Shown one piece after another: positions 45,122 to 55,634 of a DNA stretch of 64,000 nt. Position 1 is the first letter of the stretch. Each line of letters starts with the position of its first letter. Origin of the DNA: Pararge aegeria (Eukaryota; Arthropoda; Insecta; Lepidoptera; Nymphalidae); assembly GCF_905163445.1 (NCBI RefSeq), contig NC_053195.1, positions 3,710,501 to 3,774,500 on the forward strand. Reading direction: 5' to 3'. The notes below the pieces were generated by a model. It did no database searches. It had not been told where the DNA came from and saw only the letters and a program-made list of their open reading frames with translations. The translations under genes were made by a program, and so were the position numbers.

Positions 45122-46168
45122 TGCTAAAAAAATATAGAGAATGGAAGGCCCAGGTATTCAGATATTCACTTCAATACCAACAATGTTCAGGATGGCACTT
45201 AGATCTTTCGTTAATTAACAGTATTATTGAAGCTAAATACCTAGTTTCTCATATTAAAGTATTCATTTTATAAAAGACATCATTAAAGCCCACCAACCTG
45301 CTTTAGAGCAGTGTTGTGGGTCGGTACTCTATAAACCTGACTTCCCAAGGAGTGAAATAAAACAACTAGACTGACTCTAATACTGTATATTAGGCTTCTC
45401 TATAATTCATATTACTTGTTACCTTCAAATGACTCTACTACCAGTTCGTAATGCTGTCTTCGGCAGAGAAGACCACTGGCAAGAAACTCTACCGTTGCTC
45501 TTTTATTCAATCAATTAAAACAACTTATAAACACAATTACAACATTGTCATATGTAATAACGCTAGGCCCTTTGATACAAGACATATTTTAAGACAGTTA
45601 AAACATAACTACTATGATCACTTATAACATCAGGACTTTTGGAACAAGTTGTTTGTATAGAGCAACCTCTGCTACATAAACTGTGTGTGTAAAATAATGC
45701 TAGGGCTCCATATATGATACCAATAAATAACCCAAAGGATGAGATATACTTATCTGATGCAACATCAGGTACAACCATAGTACCAATAACTTTTAACAAC
45801 TTATCTCAACTCCATCACCAGTATATACAACTCTTGTTCCGCCACAACAGTATTTCGTTACGTTTATCGTTTCCATTATAAATCATCTATTCCCAATTTG
45901 TAACGTTCTATCCACAATACTTTACTTAATCTCCTTTTCTCAATTCATTACTTTAAATCCGTCTTCACTTTTCTTTCCCGCCAATCTACATTGTCAAACT
46001 CGCGTCTCCCGCCATAGATCCTATACTTTTATTTGACAGTCTACTAAAGTCCATTATTCTATTTTCAATACATTATCAATGAGTATACAAACTATGATTT
46101 GTTGATATATTTAATATAATCATCAGGTTTATCATAGATAAAGTGCTGTAATTCCCTATTTCCTAACA
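45122..46168 (-). mobile_element. LTR (right copy)
   Basis: Same 1047 bp as the left LTR. CACG precedes the left LTR (41657-41660) and follows this one (46169-46172): the 4 bp target duplication of the insertion. Confidence 0.92.
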
Positions 46169-46186
46169 CACGCCACTGTGTGTGGC

Positions 46187-46535
46187 CATTCTTAATTACC
46201 ACTTTAACAGTTATTGAACTTAGATAACTTTACAAATTGATATTTTCATATGCATATTACTACTGTGCCATTGATAACGTGTTTGGTCATTGGTCGCTAG
46301 CAAAACATATTATAACATAAACATTTGTAGAATTATCAGTTACAATACATTTGATGATATCAAAAAGTAGTGATAGAGCATAACGCCACTTGTTTGATGG
46401 AATATGAAAGCGTAGTCAGTTACAGCCTACCCGAATTTCCACCCTAGAAATTTGGTCCATGTGAATAGCTTGATAGAAACACTACTGTACTTGTACACTT
46501 AAAGAAAACGAAGAAAAAAGAACAAACACATGAAG
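46187..46535. other. unassigned spacer
   Basis: No recognised element. Confidence 0.4.
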
Positions 46536-46540
46536 AATGA

Positions 46541-46640
46541 AGCAGGATACTAAAGGCGACCTTATCGCTAAGTAGCGATATCTGCCAAGCAACCTTAGGA
46601 TTAGAAATAGTAAAAAGAAAAACGAATAGGTGGGTTACAC
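46541..46640 (-). mobile_element. 3' end of hairpin-tailed LINE
   Basis: Minus strand AGGTTGCTTGGCAGATATCGC-TACTT-AGCGATAAGGTCGCC. The stem-loop is at 46564-46579. Coding part absent. Confidence 0.7.
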
Positions 46641-46644
46641 TATT

Positions 46645-47095
46645 TAAAAAATACATACTAATACATAAACCAGACTACACAAATACAGCAACACTATTGA
46701 TAAATATAAAAAATAAACATACTAATACATATTTTAACATACCATAAATACTTAAGTATGATTTATTAAGGTATAATAACCTTATGACCAAAATTTTTTA
46801 CAAAAAGGAATATTCGTCCGCGTTTCATTTTGTTTCTTGATGTAGCATTAAATTTAGTTGTAGATCTAAAAAAAAATAAAGTATTCAGTATCGCTAAGTC
46901 TTAAATGAGCGGTTTGCTGCTGTCCTCTGAGGAGTTCTGTCTTCTATCTCCAACCACAGGGCCAAATAGAACACATATTACAACCTCTATAGTACAAAAA
47001 TAATTATTAAAATCGGTTATAATTTGTCGGAGTTATGATGTAAAATCGTCAAACACTCATCCCCTCTCTCAAGAAACCAAGCTTAATGTCGGGAT
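46645..47095. other. unassigned spacer
   Basis: Nothing recognised. Confidence 0.4.
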
Positions 47096-47097
47096 AA

Positions 47098-47255
47098 AAA
47101 GTATCTTATATTACTTATAACACTTCCAAAAATATGTGTACAAAGTTTCATGAGGATCGGTTAAGTAGTGTTTGCGTGAAAGCGTAACAAACAAACTTAC
47201 ATTGACATTTATAATATTAGTAGGGATTAGGGTTAGGGATAGGGATACACTATTA
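47098..47255 (+). repeat. dispersed repeat end with short TTAGGG-like run
   Basis: ACAAAGTTTCATGAGGATCGG, GTAACAAACAAACTTACATT and TTTATAATATTAGTAGGGA are words of a widespread insect repeat 3' end. ATTAGGGTTAGGGATAGGGAT follows at 47224-47244. Confidence 0.5.
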
Positions 47256-47282
47256 GTATTGTTGTGGTAAGTAAAGCTTTTT

Positions 47283-47480
47283 GTGACAGAGCTTGTCTCA
47301 GGTACTACTACCGCCATGCATATTTCAGCATCGCAATGCTGTGTTCCGGTATAAAGGGCGTGGTTGCCGATGTAACTACAGGCGGATGAGGCTTAACAGC
47401 TGCGCTTCAGGTCAATGGACAGAGGCCGGCCCGTTGCAAGATGTGTTTCTGCTATGCTTTGATTGTTGCTCTGATTATAG
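47283..47480 (+). repeat. dispersed repeat, second of three copies
   Basis: Shares GTACTACTACCGCCATGCATATTT, GGGCGTGGTTGCCG and GGCTTAACAGCTGCGCTTCAGG with 4050 and 63350. Confidence 0.5.
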
Positions 47481-47559
47481 GCGAAGGTTTTTCACCAACA
47501 GATTAGTCCGTAAATCATTAATAAACTTCATATATGCAAAAGTGTGTTTGTAATTTTTT

Positions 47560-47960
47560 TTTCTTTGTTAGTCTGTCTTCACGCTCAAATTATCCAACCA
47601 ATCAACTTGATTTTGGGCTTAAAGTTAGTAGTAATATAGGCTACTTTTTATTCCAGGAGAATAAAAGGTTCCTACGGGATTTGTGAAAAAAAACAAAAAT
47701 GTCGTGAAATACGATATTGTCAATTAGTTAGTTGGTCGTCACATGTGTGACGGCTTATCAAAAATCGTAAAAATGGGTGGTTTCATTCATTCTGGGCGGA
47801 TTTGATTAGGAAATTCCGCGGTGTACAGGCCTAGTCTGTATAGATTTGTCTCACATAATACGTCTCTAGATAGAACAGTTAGATACTGTTAGTGTCTGAC
47901 TTTATATAGGCAGAGCACTAACGTGATATAGTGCAATATTGTTAGAAGACTGTTAAGTTA
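47560..47960 (+). repeat. repeat N copy
   Basis: Opposite orientation to 23340-23765, with the same block order; includes GGCTACTTTTTATTCCAGG. Confidence 0.55.
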
Positions 47961-48032
47961 TTTAATAGTTAGAGAGAAGATAAAGATGCAATAAAGACTT
48001 AAAAGTGAAAACAAGAAATAACAAAAACAATA

Positions 48033-48034
<2 letters not shown>

Positions 48035-48081
<47 letters not shown>
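48035..48081. repeat. (TA)n microsatellite
   Basis: More than twenty uninterrupted TA units. Confidence 0.95.
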
Positions 48082-48084
<3 letters not shown>

Positions 48085-48525
48085 CGCAAAGACGGTCTTA
48101 TCTTGTCTTATTATTTAAACGATCTCCTCCAGACACTCTTTATGGTAGAGAATGAACTTAAAACGGGTTATAGTAGAGAGTAAGTTGAAAGGACGGAGAG
48201 TAACATATGCTTTTTATCCCTAGAAAACAAACGGTTCCCACGGGATTTGTAAGAACCGTAATAACCCAAACGGAGAACGTGGGCAAAACTAGTATTAGGA
48301 TAAATAGGTATTACCTAAAACATACATTCTCGAATGATATCAGAACATTAATTTTGTAATTCTAATAAATTCTATGCTTTGATTGATCATGCATGTGTTT
48401 TGTTAGGTTGCTATGACCGCATGGGTCATTATCGTTAATTGAGCTCGCAGCGGTTATATCTAAACACGTGTTAATTTTATGGACTGCTAGATAATTAAGT
48501 GATATATTGTTGTTAATATCTTTAT
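48085..48525. other. spacer with one repeat N scrap
   Basis: 48205-48255 has AGGACGGAGAGTAACATATGC and TTCCCACGGGATTTGTAAG, as at 50995-51055. Confidence 0.4.
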
Positions 48526-48529
48526 CGGT

Positions 48530-48680
48530 ACAGCACGTCTTCGTCGGCCAAAGCTCCCACCAGACCAGACCAGAGAAAGTACAGACATTACGAATTACCA
48601 AATTGCATCTGTCGAGAATCGACCCGGGACCTTCTACTTTAAACTCAGAGCTGTTGTCTTATAATAACAGTCACATAGCC
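48530..48680 (-). mobile_element. SINE family H, head half
   Basis: CAGCACGTCTTCGTCGGCC, CTCCCACCAGACCAGACCAG and GAGAATCGACCCGGGACC (B box on the minus strand). Confidence 0.65.
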
Positions 48681-48684
48681 CATT

Positions 48685-49180
48685 AACCCGGATGGGAACA
48701 GCGTGAAGGGTCAAAGATCTAAACCCCTTTCTCTCAATTAACACAAGGCATGTACCAAGTAATGCGACATTATAAGGCAGATAATAATGTTCTCATAAAT
48801 TAAACTTGTTGCATTCCGGATTAAGATACCCTAAGACAAAGTTGGCGATCGCTGACTAAGTTATAAACTTTACTTTGAACTTCGTATTCCGACAGGGCAA
48901 TTAAATAGTTAGAAGACAATAATCGTTTAGATAAATGGCTTGAGAAATGATGGGTATCTACGAATCTAGATCCTTTCAAAGATATTAATCAAGATATTTG
49001 TCTCAAGTTAGATTATAGAAAATCCAATTTGAATTGTTTCTTTTTTATCTTAGGATAAGTTTCTTTATCCAAAAAATCGGTGAGAAATTTTAAGTTAACA
49101 TATAATATTACTTCCTTTAGCAACAAGTGTCATTATTTGTTAACTATATATTTGTGAAATGTTTATATCTCATTTATTGC
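48685..49180. other. unassigned spacer
   Basis: Nothing recognised. Confidence 0.4.
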
Positions 49181-49183
49181 ACC

Positions 49184-49346
49184 ACCTACCTCTTTTCTAT
49201 GTTTTTTCCTTTTGCGTCTTTGGTTGCCTGGCAGAGATCGCTATGTAGCGATAAGGTCACCAAACTGTACTCTCTTGCTCTATGTGTATATATATCTCTG
49301 TAACTAATTTTTTCTTCAAATAATTGTATTCATTCATTCATTCAAT
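49184..49346 (+). mobile_element. 3' end of hairpin-tailed LINE, (ATTC)n tail
   Basis: TGGTTGCCTGGCAGAGATCGC-TATGT-AGCGATAAGGTCACC, hairpin 49237-49252, ending in ATTCATTCATTCATTCAAT. Confidence 0.75.
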
Positions 49347-49375
49347 ATTGTACGCATACTTCCTATAATAAACAA

Positions 49376-49500
49376 AATCGGGTAAAGCGAAACGCGCATA
49401 GATAGTACATTGCCGAAGATTTATTTGGGGTGGAATAAAAAGATTGATGAAATTTTAGAAAAGCACGATACATAATCTACTTTTCGCGGAGCAAATTAAG
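49376..49500 (+). repeat. repeat B fragment
   Basis: AAGCGAAACGCGCATAGATAG, TTGCCGAAGATTTATTTGG and CTTTTCGCGGAGCAAATTAAGC. Confidence 0.5.
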
Positions 49501-49504
49501 CGTT

Positions 49505-50035
49505 CCACTAATTTTATAGAGTGGGTAAATAATTAAACTTCGTATAACTATAATTTGATTTTATTAAATTTATTAGCATTTTAACAAAAGTGCTGATAAT
49601 TCTTATTTAATTATTAAATAGCTTCCGAGAAATAGTTAAAAAGCAGGAATGCCTAGTGGGTAAGGCTTCGGCTTTCCTATCGTGGAGACTGAGTTCGAGA
49701 ACGCACCTTCGACTTTTCGGAGTTATGTGCGTTTTAATTTAAGCAATTTGAATACCACTTGCTTTAAACGGTGAAGGAAACATGCAATCCGCAATTGGCC
49801 AGCGTAGTAGACTACGGCCTGAACCCTTTTCATTCTGAGAGTGCCCTATAGTAGGCTGGTAACGGGTCGATGGTGATGAGTTAAAATTATATTTGATTCA
49901 CAGCCAATGTTCATGACATTGTGCAAGTGGGCACTTTGATTTAAATAAGGGTGCATTTTCGATACGCTTCAGTCTTTTATGAGACTCTAGACGATGCAAA
50001 GATACCTCAGGATGTAAAAGTCGTTATCATAAACT
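49505..50035 (+). repeat. repeat P copy 3, split by a SINE
   Basis: TTTTATAGAGTGGGTAAATAATTA at the left; after the SINE (49642-49878) come GTTCATGACATTGTGC, TTTAAATAAGGGTGC, CTTCAGTCTTTTATG and ATGCAAAGATACCTCAGG. Confidence 0.55.
49642..49878 (+). mobile_element. SINE family D, full length with target duplication
   Basis: A box GCCTAGTGGGTAAGG, B box GAGTTCGAGAACGC, body to TGGTGATG. Flanked by AGTTAAAA at 49634-49641 and 49879-49886, an 8 bp target duplication; removing it restores repeat P. Confidence 0.75.
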
Positions 50036-50038
50036 TAT

Positions 50039-50096
50039 TTATTATTCCATATCATGTTATTCCGCAAAGTAACGCCTGCTTCTATCCAATATCTAA
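50039..50096 (+). repeat. repeat B end fragment
   Basis: TTATTCCGCAAAGTAACGCC followed by TGCTTCTATCCAAT. Confidence 0.55.
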
Positions 50097-50195
50097 TTAC
50101 TATAATAAATAAAGGTTTATTGTAATAACGAATATTATACATAAAATAAAGGACTTTACCGGTATCTAGAAAATACTTTGATTGATTCATTTTTT

Positions 50196-50430
50196 GACAC
50201 CGATTGGCAGTGGCAGTGACCCTGATTTCTGAGTCCAATGCCGTGAGTTCGATCCCCACAACTGGAAAATGTTTGTGTGATGATCATTAATGTTTTTCAG
50301 TGTCTGGGTGTTTATAAGTATTTATGCATATTATTCATAAAAATATTCACCAGTTATATTAGTACCCATAACACAAGCTACGCTTACTTTCGGGCTAGAT
50401 GGCGATGTGTGTATTGTAGTAAAAGAAAAA
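50196..50430 (+). mobile_element. SINE family A, full length
   Basis: Head GATTGGCAGTGGCAGTGACC, B box GAGTTCGATCCCC, body to GGCGATGTGTGTATTGTAGT and an A-rich tail unlike the usual TATTT one. Confidence 0.75.
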
Positions 50431-50467
50431 AAAACTAGTAGCCTGTCTATCGTAGCAATAATGTATT

Positions 50468-50674
50468 GTGGCATTCAACACTTCCTTTAGGCTGGGTTTT
50501 ATAGTATCAGCATTAGTGCTGTTTGCACGACAAACATCTCTTACTAATGCTCACTCATATGAAATAACTCCTGTCGAAATTGCTTCTGAAGCGACAACAC
50601 CGGCAATTTTTCCCATCATTATAATTTATAGCAGACCATCCATGACTTGTCGTAAAATACAGCTTGCCCGGTAA
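50468..50674 (+). CDS. 68-codon open frame with signal-peptide-like start (doubtful)
   Basis: No ATG: the frame opens at GTG. The first residues FRLGFIVSALVLFA form a basic-hydrophobic stretch followed by a small-residue region (SLTNAHS), as in a secretory signal. The remainder (ITPVEIASEATTPAIF) matches no family I know, and no splice sites or downstream exon are obvious. It lies 40 bp after a SINE A tail. Could be a degraded exon of a secreted protein or chance. Confidence 0.15.
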   Translation: MAFNTSFRLGFIVSALVLFARQTSLTNAHSYEITPVEIASEATTPAIFPIIIIYSRPSMTCRKIQLAR

Positions 50675-50679
50675 ATTGG

Positions 50680-51115
50680 GACCTCACCTATAAAATATCG
50701 TTTTGGTGGTGGTGGTATATTTTCACGATTTTCGACAATTTATATCGAATAAGTTTTTAAAGAAAACCAGTCTTTACTGAAGTTTAGTTAATGCGTGTAT
50801 AATAACGATTTTTTACTTGAGCCTTGTCGACTTTTGTTGTACTTAACACTTCATTTCATAAATAAAAACTCAAATAAGACTGCTAATTCTAACTAATTTT
50901 TTAAATACTAATTTTTTTTTTTTTTTTGTCCTTTTCTTTTTTTACTAACTAAGGCACCAATTAACTTGATTTTTGGCATAGACTTAGTCAAAAGGACGGA
51001 GAGTTACATGGATTTTTTATCCTAGGAGACAAAGGGTTCCCATGGCATTTGTTAAAAACCGATCGAAGGATGCGAGCAACAGGTAGTTATTTATAAAGTT
51101 GTCGTAAATACTGTA
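50680..51115. other. spacer with repeat N scrap
   Basis: 50990-51060 has AGGACGGAGAGTTACATGG and TATCCTAGGAGACAAAGGG, related to 48205 and 47640. Confidence 0.4.
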
Positions 51116-51119
51116 ATTT

Positions 51120-51442
51120 TATTTTATTCCTTTACAAGATAGGATATGACTGCAATCTCACCTGGTGGTAAGTGATGATGCAGTTTAAGATGGTAGCGGG
51201 CTAAACTGTTAGGGAGTATGGTAGCCATATCCCTAGTCGGTTTCTACGCGACATCGCTCTGGACCACTAAATCGCTTAGCGGCTCGTCTTTGTCGGAAGG
51301 GTGGTAAATAGCCAAGGCAATAGCCTCCCACCAGACCAGACAAGAGAAAATTCAGAAATTTTAAATTCCCAAACTGCCCCTGCCGGGAATCGAACCCGGG
51401 AAAACTGAAATTCTCAGCGCTCACCGTTACATGAGGAAGGTC
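51120..51442 (-). mobile_element. SINE family H, full length
   Basis: All parts present: tail side CAATCTCACCTGGTGGTAAG, middle TTTCTACGCGACATCGC, B box in CGGGAATCGAACCCGGG, head side CCGTTACATGAGGAAGGTCG. Confidence 0.8.
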
Positions 51443-51485
51443 GTCGTTATATATGCCTTCTTAATATTATATATGTATATATATA

Positions 51486-51794
51486 GATCGTGTACGGAAT
51501 AGCACTGTATTGAAGAGAATGGGTAAGGTTCCAGAGGTACTCTTAACAATTAAAAAAAGAAAGTTAGAATATTTTGGTCATGTGATGCGGAACACCAAAA
51601 TGTATGAACTTCTTCAGCTTATCGTACAAGGTAAAGTGGCAGGCAGAAGAAGGCCTGGCCGAAGAAGAATATCATGGCTCAAAAATCTACGACAATGGTT
51701 TGGAAAGAGCACCAAATCATTATCTAGAGCAGCGGTGTCCAAGGTAGAGATATCCCTAATGATTGCCAACCTTCGTAAGGAGACGGCACCCTAA
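51486..51794 (+). pseudogene. LINE C-terminus (5'-truncated), 103 open codons
   Basis: Open from GAT at 51486 (DRVRNSTVLKRMGK) with IKKRKLEYFGHVMRN, YELLQLIVQGK and RRPGRRRISWLKNLRQWFG, then SRAAVSKVEISLMIANLRKE. This is the conserved region after the RT domain of an insect endonuclease-RT LINE. EN and RT are absent. The frame is intact, so the insertion is not very old. It ends GCACCCTAAGAAGAAGATA. The ATG at 51510 is internal. Confidence 0.8.
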
Positions 51795-51799
51795 GAAGA

Positions 51800-52430
51800 A
51801 GATATACAAATTATATTACTGTTTGCAGTTTTTACAGATAATATTATCTTAGTAGGTACCTTAAATGTGATTTCTTTCGGATATAATTAAATAATCTTAC
51901 CAGTATCTTTCAGACCTTCAGCTAAAGTAGAAACTCTTTCACTGGATTTATTTCAACATCAATAATTATAAAACTAATATTGCAACACATCAATACTGAC
52001 TTCTTCTATTTGAACAAAGTAACATTTGACTCGCTCTTAAAACATGAATCTATATGTAAAGCAAAAATTTTGTACTTACCCCTTTTTACGAAAATTGCAC
52101 GGACGGAGGAGTATGAAATTTCCTACACTCATAGTTTATAAAGAGAAGGGGTGCAGTATACTTAAGAAAAATAATAATAAGAATAAAAAAATTAATAAAG
52201 AATACATTACACACACTACCGCGTATTTGACACTCACACGCATATATATATATAAACTGCTCTTTGATTGATAGAAATACCTCTTTAGGTGGTACAACAA
52301 CAGTGTCAGAGTCAGTGTCTTGTTAAAATCTGTGATTATAGAAGTAAAGTCTTTGACATAGAACTGTTCAAAGTTATTATGGCTTAATTTTGACTGGTAT
52401 TTATGGATGTGTGTCGCATAGCAGTGTACT
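51800..52430. other. unassigned spacer
   Basis: Short ORFs (52044-52271, 52136-52435 minus) have no recognisable motif. Confidence 0.4.
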
Positions 52431-53665
52431 GTCAAAGTTTAACACATTTCTGACACCTATTTGCGCTTGGCAAAACAAATGGTACAGTAGGGGTTACTTT
52501 ATCAGTACGTGTACGCCAGTGAGTACGTGTCGAGAAATCACGTTCTAAAATCAGTAACTTTGAATTTTGCACGGTTTTGCCATTAAGTGTGACAAGAATA
52601 CAAAATTCAGAGTGAATTTTCATCATGTCAACTTTATAAACGTGCTTTCTATTTGATAAATTTGGTTACTTTACCTACCTATGTTGTAATTTCTAATGTT
52701 ATAAATAATTCCGTCTTCAAATAAGAAAAATATGATTTAAGTTGAACTTGGAAGTTTATTTAATAATTCACAAGCGCCATTTGTGAAGGGACGGATAAGT
52801 TTTAGAAACAAAATTTATCCAAAATTTGATGAATAAGATACTAGGGCGTTACTAACCTACTACCACGAAGTGGTTGAATATTTTCGTAAATATGTTTCAA
52901 AAATACGTTTTATTACAGTTTTAGATATAATTATGAGTATTATTTTCATAATTCCCGCCTCTGATATATTTTCATACTTATTCTCGAAAAACATTAACGT
53001 CGGGTGAAAATAACAATCCCGGTTTGAGAGTCGCAGGTCCAAATCCTGCCAGTTTTTTTTTGTTGCAGTTTTTTATCTCCACGTGTAGGTAAAAAACTAC
53101 GATAAAACTAAAACAAATTATAAAATTGATCTTTCTGTCTAATCTTTAGTATTAGATGTTTAGAATCAACAGGTTCTCCAGGTTTTTGTGTTCACTGCGT
53201 GCAGTGTCTTAAATAATAGAAGAGAATATGGAAAAAAAATTGAACGAGTTTGCTTAAAACATTTTTTTAAGTTAAAACAGATATCATGGATTATTACATC
53301 GAGGTTAATTTACGTTAACATTCTAATAGCTACTACACGACTTTTATACCGGAAACATAAATCGCTTGGCTCGCCATAAAAGTGTTTTTCTTCATTTTTA
53401 TTAAATCTTTTTTTTGTAATGATTTTGTTTTTCTACAACATTTGAACGTAAGTCCATATCGACTTGACGCGAACTCTTGACGAAAAGTCAGCTATATTAC
53501 TCGCGGCTTAAAGTAGCTTTTGACAAAAACAGTGGGAATAGTTGAACACGAGGGGCTCCACTCGTCATACATTACAAACAATCCACATCCATCCTACCAC
53601 TCGTCAACAACGCGTTGACTAATTTGATATTACTGCTATTTGATTTTGAGCGAAACATTAATAAA
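52431..53665. other. unassigned spacer
   Basis: 1.2 kb with no recognised repeat. At 53028-53060 a GCAGG/CCTGC stem around TCCAAAT followed by a T run resembles a tRNA T-arm, but no A box or cloverleaf is present. Confidence 0.4.
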
Positions 53666-53669
53666 TAAA

Positions 53670-53925
53670 TAAATAATAAATATACTACAATACACACATC
53701 ACCATCCAGACCCAAAGTAAGCGTAGCATGTGTAATGGGTACTAAGATGACTGATGAATATTTTTATGAATAATATACATAAATACTTATAATATACAAA
53801 TAAACACCCAGACACTGAAAAACTTTCGTGCTCATCACACAATCATGTCCCAGTTTTGGGAATCGAACCCACGGCCACGGACTCAGAAAGCAGGATCGCT
53901 GCCCACAGCGCCAGTCGGCCGTCTA
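53670..53925 (-). mobile_element. SINE family A, full length
   Basis: Complete, with head GACTGGCGCTGTGGGCAGCG, B box GGGTTCGATTCCC and an AAATAAATAAATA-side tail on the plus strand. Confidence 0.8.
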
Positions 53926-53929
53926 AACA

Positions 53930-54835
53930 TTGTTTTTCATAACTTTGTTTAGATCTATTTATTGTAACCTAAACATTCTTAAAGATAATGTTAACAACTT
54001 ATTTAATAAAGTTACTTGAAGCTGCTACCCAAGACTAGTAACTCGCAAGTTTTACTTTGTGTTAATTTATCATACCCATTAGTCCTAGCTGTCCGTTTGA
54101 CTACTTTCAAAGTGCAGTTCAGAAAGGCCTGGCAGTCCTCATCATTGACCAGTGTTCTTAAACAGCTTAGTGCTTGCAGTTAGAAGCTGCAGATTGATTG
54201 ACTTCGCTTTGTCCAGTCGTTGACTACTCCAGACGACTCGTTGTGGCCGTGCACTGCATACATGCATACAGGCATTGCATACCCTACCCTCAGAACACTT
54301 TTGGAAACAATAGAATGAAACACTACGATACCGATTCTTAACTAACCAGCAGCGGTGTGTGTGTGTGTTTCATAAGTGTAATAAAACATTGTTTTACCGA
54401 AAGATTTTGTAAACCCCGTTAGGTTTTTCTATTTTGTTTTATATTGTTGCTTTTTTAATGCATACCCTGGTCAAAAAACCCTTTTCACGCCCCTGGTTGA
54501 CAATGATTCGGCAGTAAAAATTAGACCGACGTAGAATTTTTTTTTTATATGGTAATAAATGCCATTAGCCAAACAAAACATATATCCTGGATTTAATGTT
54601 CGCATTTTATTGTTATGTACAAGAATAAGACGAGATACCTCTAGAATTGCTTAAGTGACGTGACTTGTGTAAGAAAAGTAGCAAATTTTATCGGATATAC
54701 GCCATTCTGGTGGATTCATGTCATGCCGTGCACAAGTTAATATACATATATAGTGATTATGTGTAGGCAACTGGCCATCCTTATGCAGTAGACGTTTCCG
54801 GAACGTTCTTTTGGCATCTGATATATCTTTTTTTT
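53930..54835. other. unassigned spacer
   Basis: 54460-54500 has GCATACCCTGGTCAAAAAACCC then CACGCCCCTGG, reminiscent of a hAT MITE end (CAGGGGCGTG in reverse), but I find no matching second end. A GTGTGTGTGTG run lies at 54356-54368. Confidence 0.4.
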
Positions 54836-54837
54836 TG

Positions 54838-55170
54838 CATTACACCTGCACTGGTTCCTGCATTGCGCTTTGCTCTTGACTGCAATCGCAATTGGTAAGT
54901 AACGGTGTATTCTAAGATGGTAACCGGTTAGGGGGTACAGTATTATTGTATATTATAGGCTCCCGAAAGCAGTTTCTGCGCGGCCTCGTACCCGAACGAA
55001 AAATGGCCTGGGGCACGTCTTTGTCAGTAGGATAGTAACTAGCCATGGCCAAAGCCTCCGACCAGTCCAGTTCAGAGAAGATTAAGAAAATATAAATTCC
55101 AAAATAGGCCTGTGTGGATTCGCACCCGGGACCTTACAAAGACCACGACGCTCACTACAGCGGGTAGGTT
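54838..55170 (-). mobile_element. SINE family H, diverged full length
   Basis: GACTGCAATCGCAATTGGTAAG, CTGCGCGGCCTCG, CACGTCTTTGTCAGTAGG and GGATTCGCACCCGGGACC (damaged B box). Confidence 0.7.
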
Positions 55171-55179
55171 AACAAAAAC

Positions 55180-55630
55180 ATACCACGTATAGCTTGAGGT
55201 ACCTTTAAGGCGAGAGTGAATAGAAAAAAAATATATAATTCTGTTTAAAATGGAGTAGCTGATGCTTTGTCCGCGCACTTTATATAAACGAAAGGTAATT
55301 AATTATCCATAATTAACTTAATCCGGCAGCTATGTCACTATAAAGCATTTCATTAATAACATTTTGTGGGAATGCCAACCTTTGTTTATAGACGATCGAT
55401 ATTCAAGTTATAATGCTACGGGAGTATGAAAAAGGTTTCGTTTTATGTAAATGCATTGTAATAGTAATATATTAAATCATTGGCATTGTCGGTGTTTTCG
55501 CATTGTTCAACTAGAGATCAATGTACAATGGAGTAATTTTTACTATCTGTAGCCCGTCTGCGTTTTGTTTTTTCGTTTCTTTTTTTAATTGTTTGCTAAG
55601 TAAATAACATCATAAGAGCAAGCTGATCGT
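55180..55630. other. unassigned spacer
   Basis: Nothing recognised. Confidence 0.4.
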
Positions 55631-55634
55631 GTTA

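Larger units (their letters stand above)
41496..46178. mobile_element. hAT-like MITE (171 bp) split by an LTR retrotransposon
   Basis: Left TIR CAGTGGCGTGCATA starts at 41496; the reverse complement of the right end (to 46178) is also CAGTGGCGTGCATA, 14 of 14. Flanking 8-mers AGTGTGGC (41488-41495) and TGTGTGGC (46179-46186) match at seven of eight, the expected hAT duplication length. The MITE is 165 bp up to the LTR insertion and six bp after it. No transposase. Confidence 0.8.

Noticed and set aside
47224..47244. TTAGGG-like run
   Set aside because: Degenerate, three units at a repeat end; insects with TTAGG telomeres would need longer arrays for an interstitial telomere claim.
53028..53062. 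tRNA T-arm-like stem followed by a T run
   Set aside because: No A box, anticodon arm or acceptor pairing upstream.
54238..54500. second hAT-like MITE
   Set aside because: One plausible end (CACGCCCCTGG) but no matching inverted end or target duplication.
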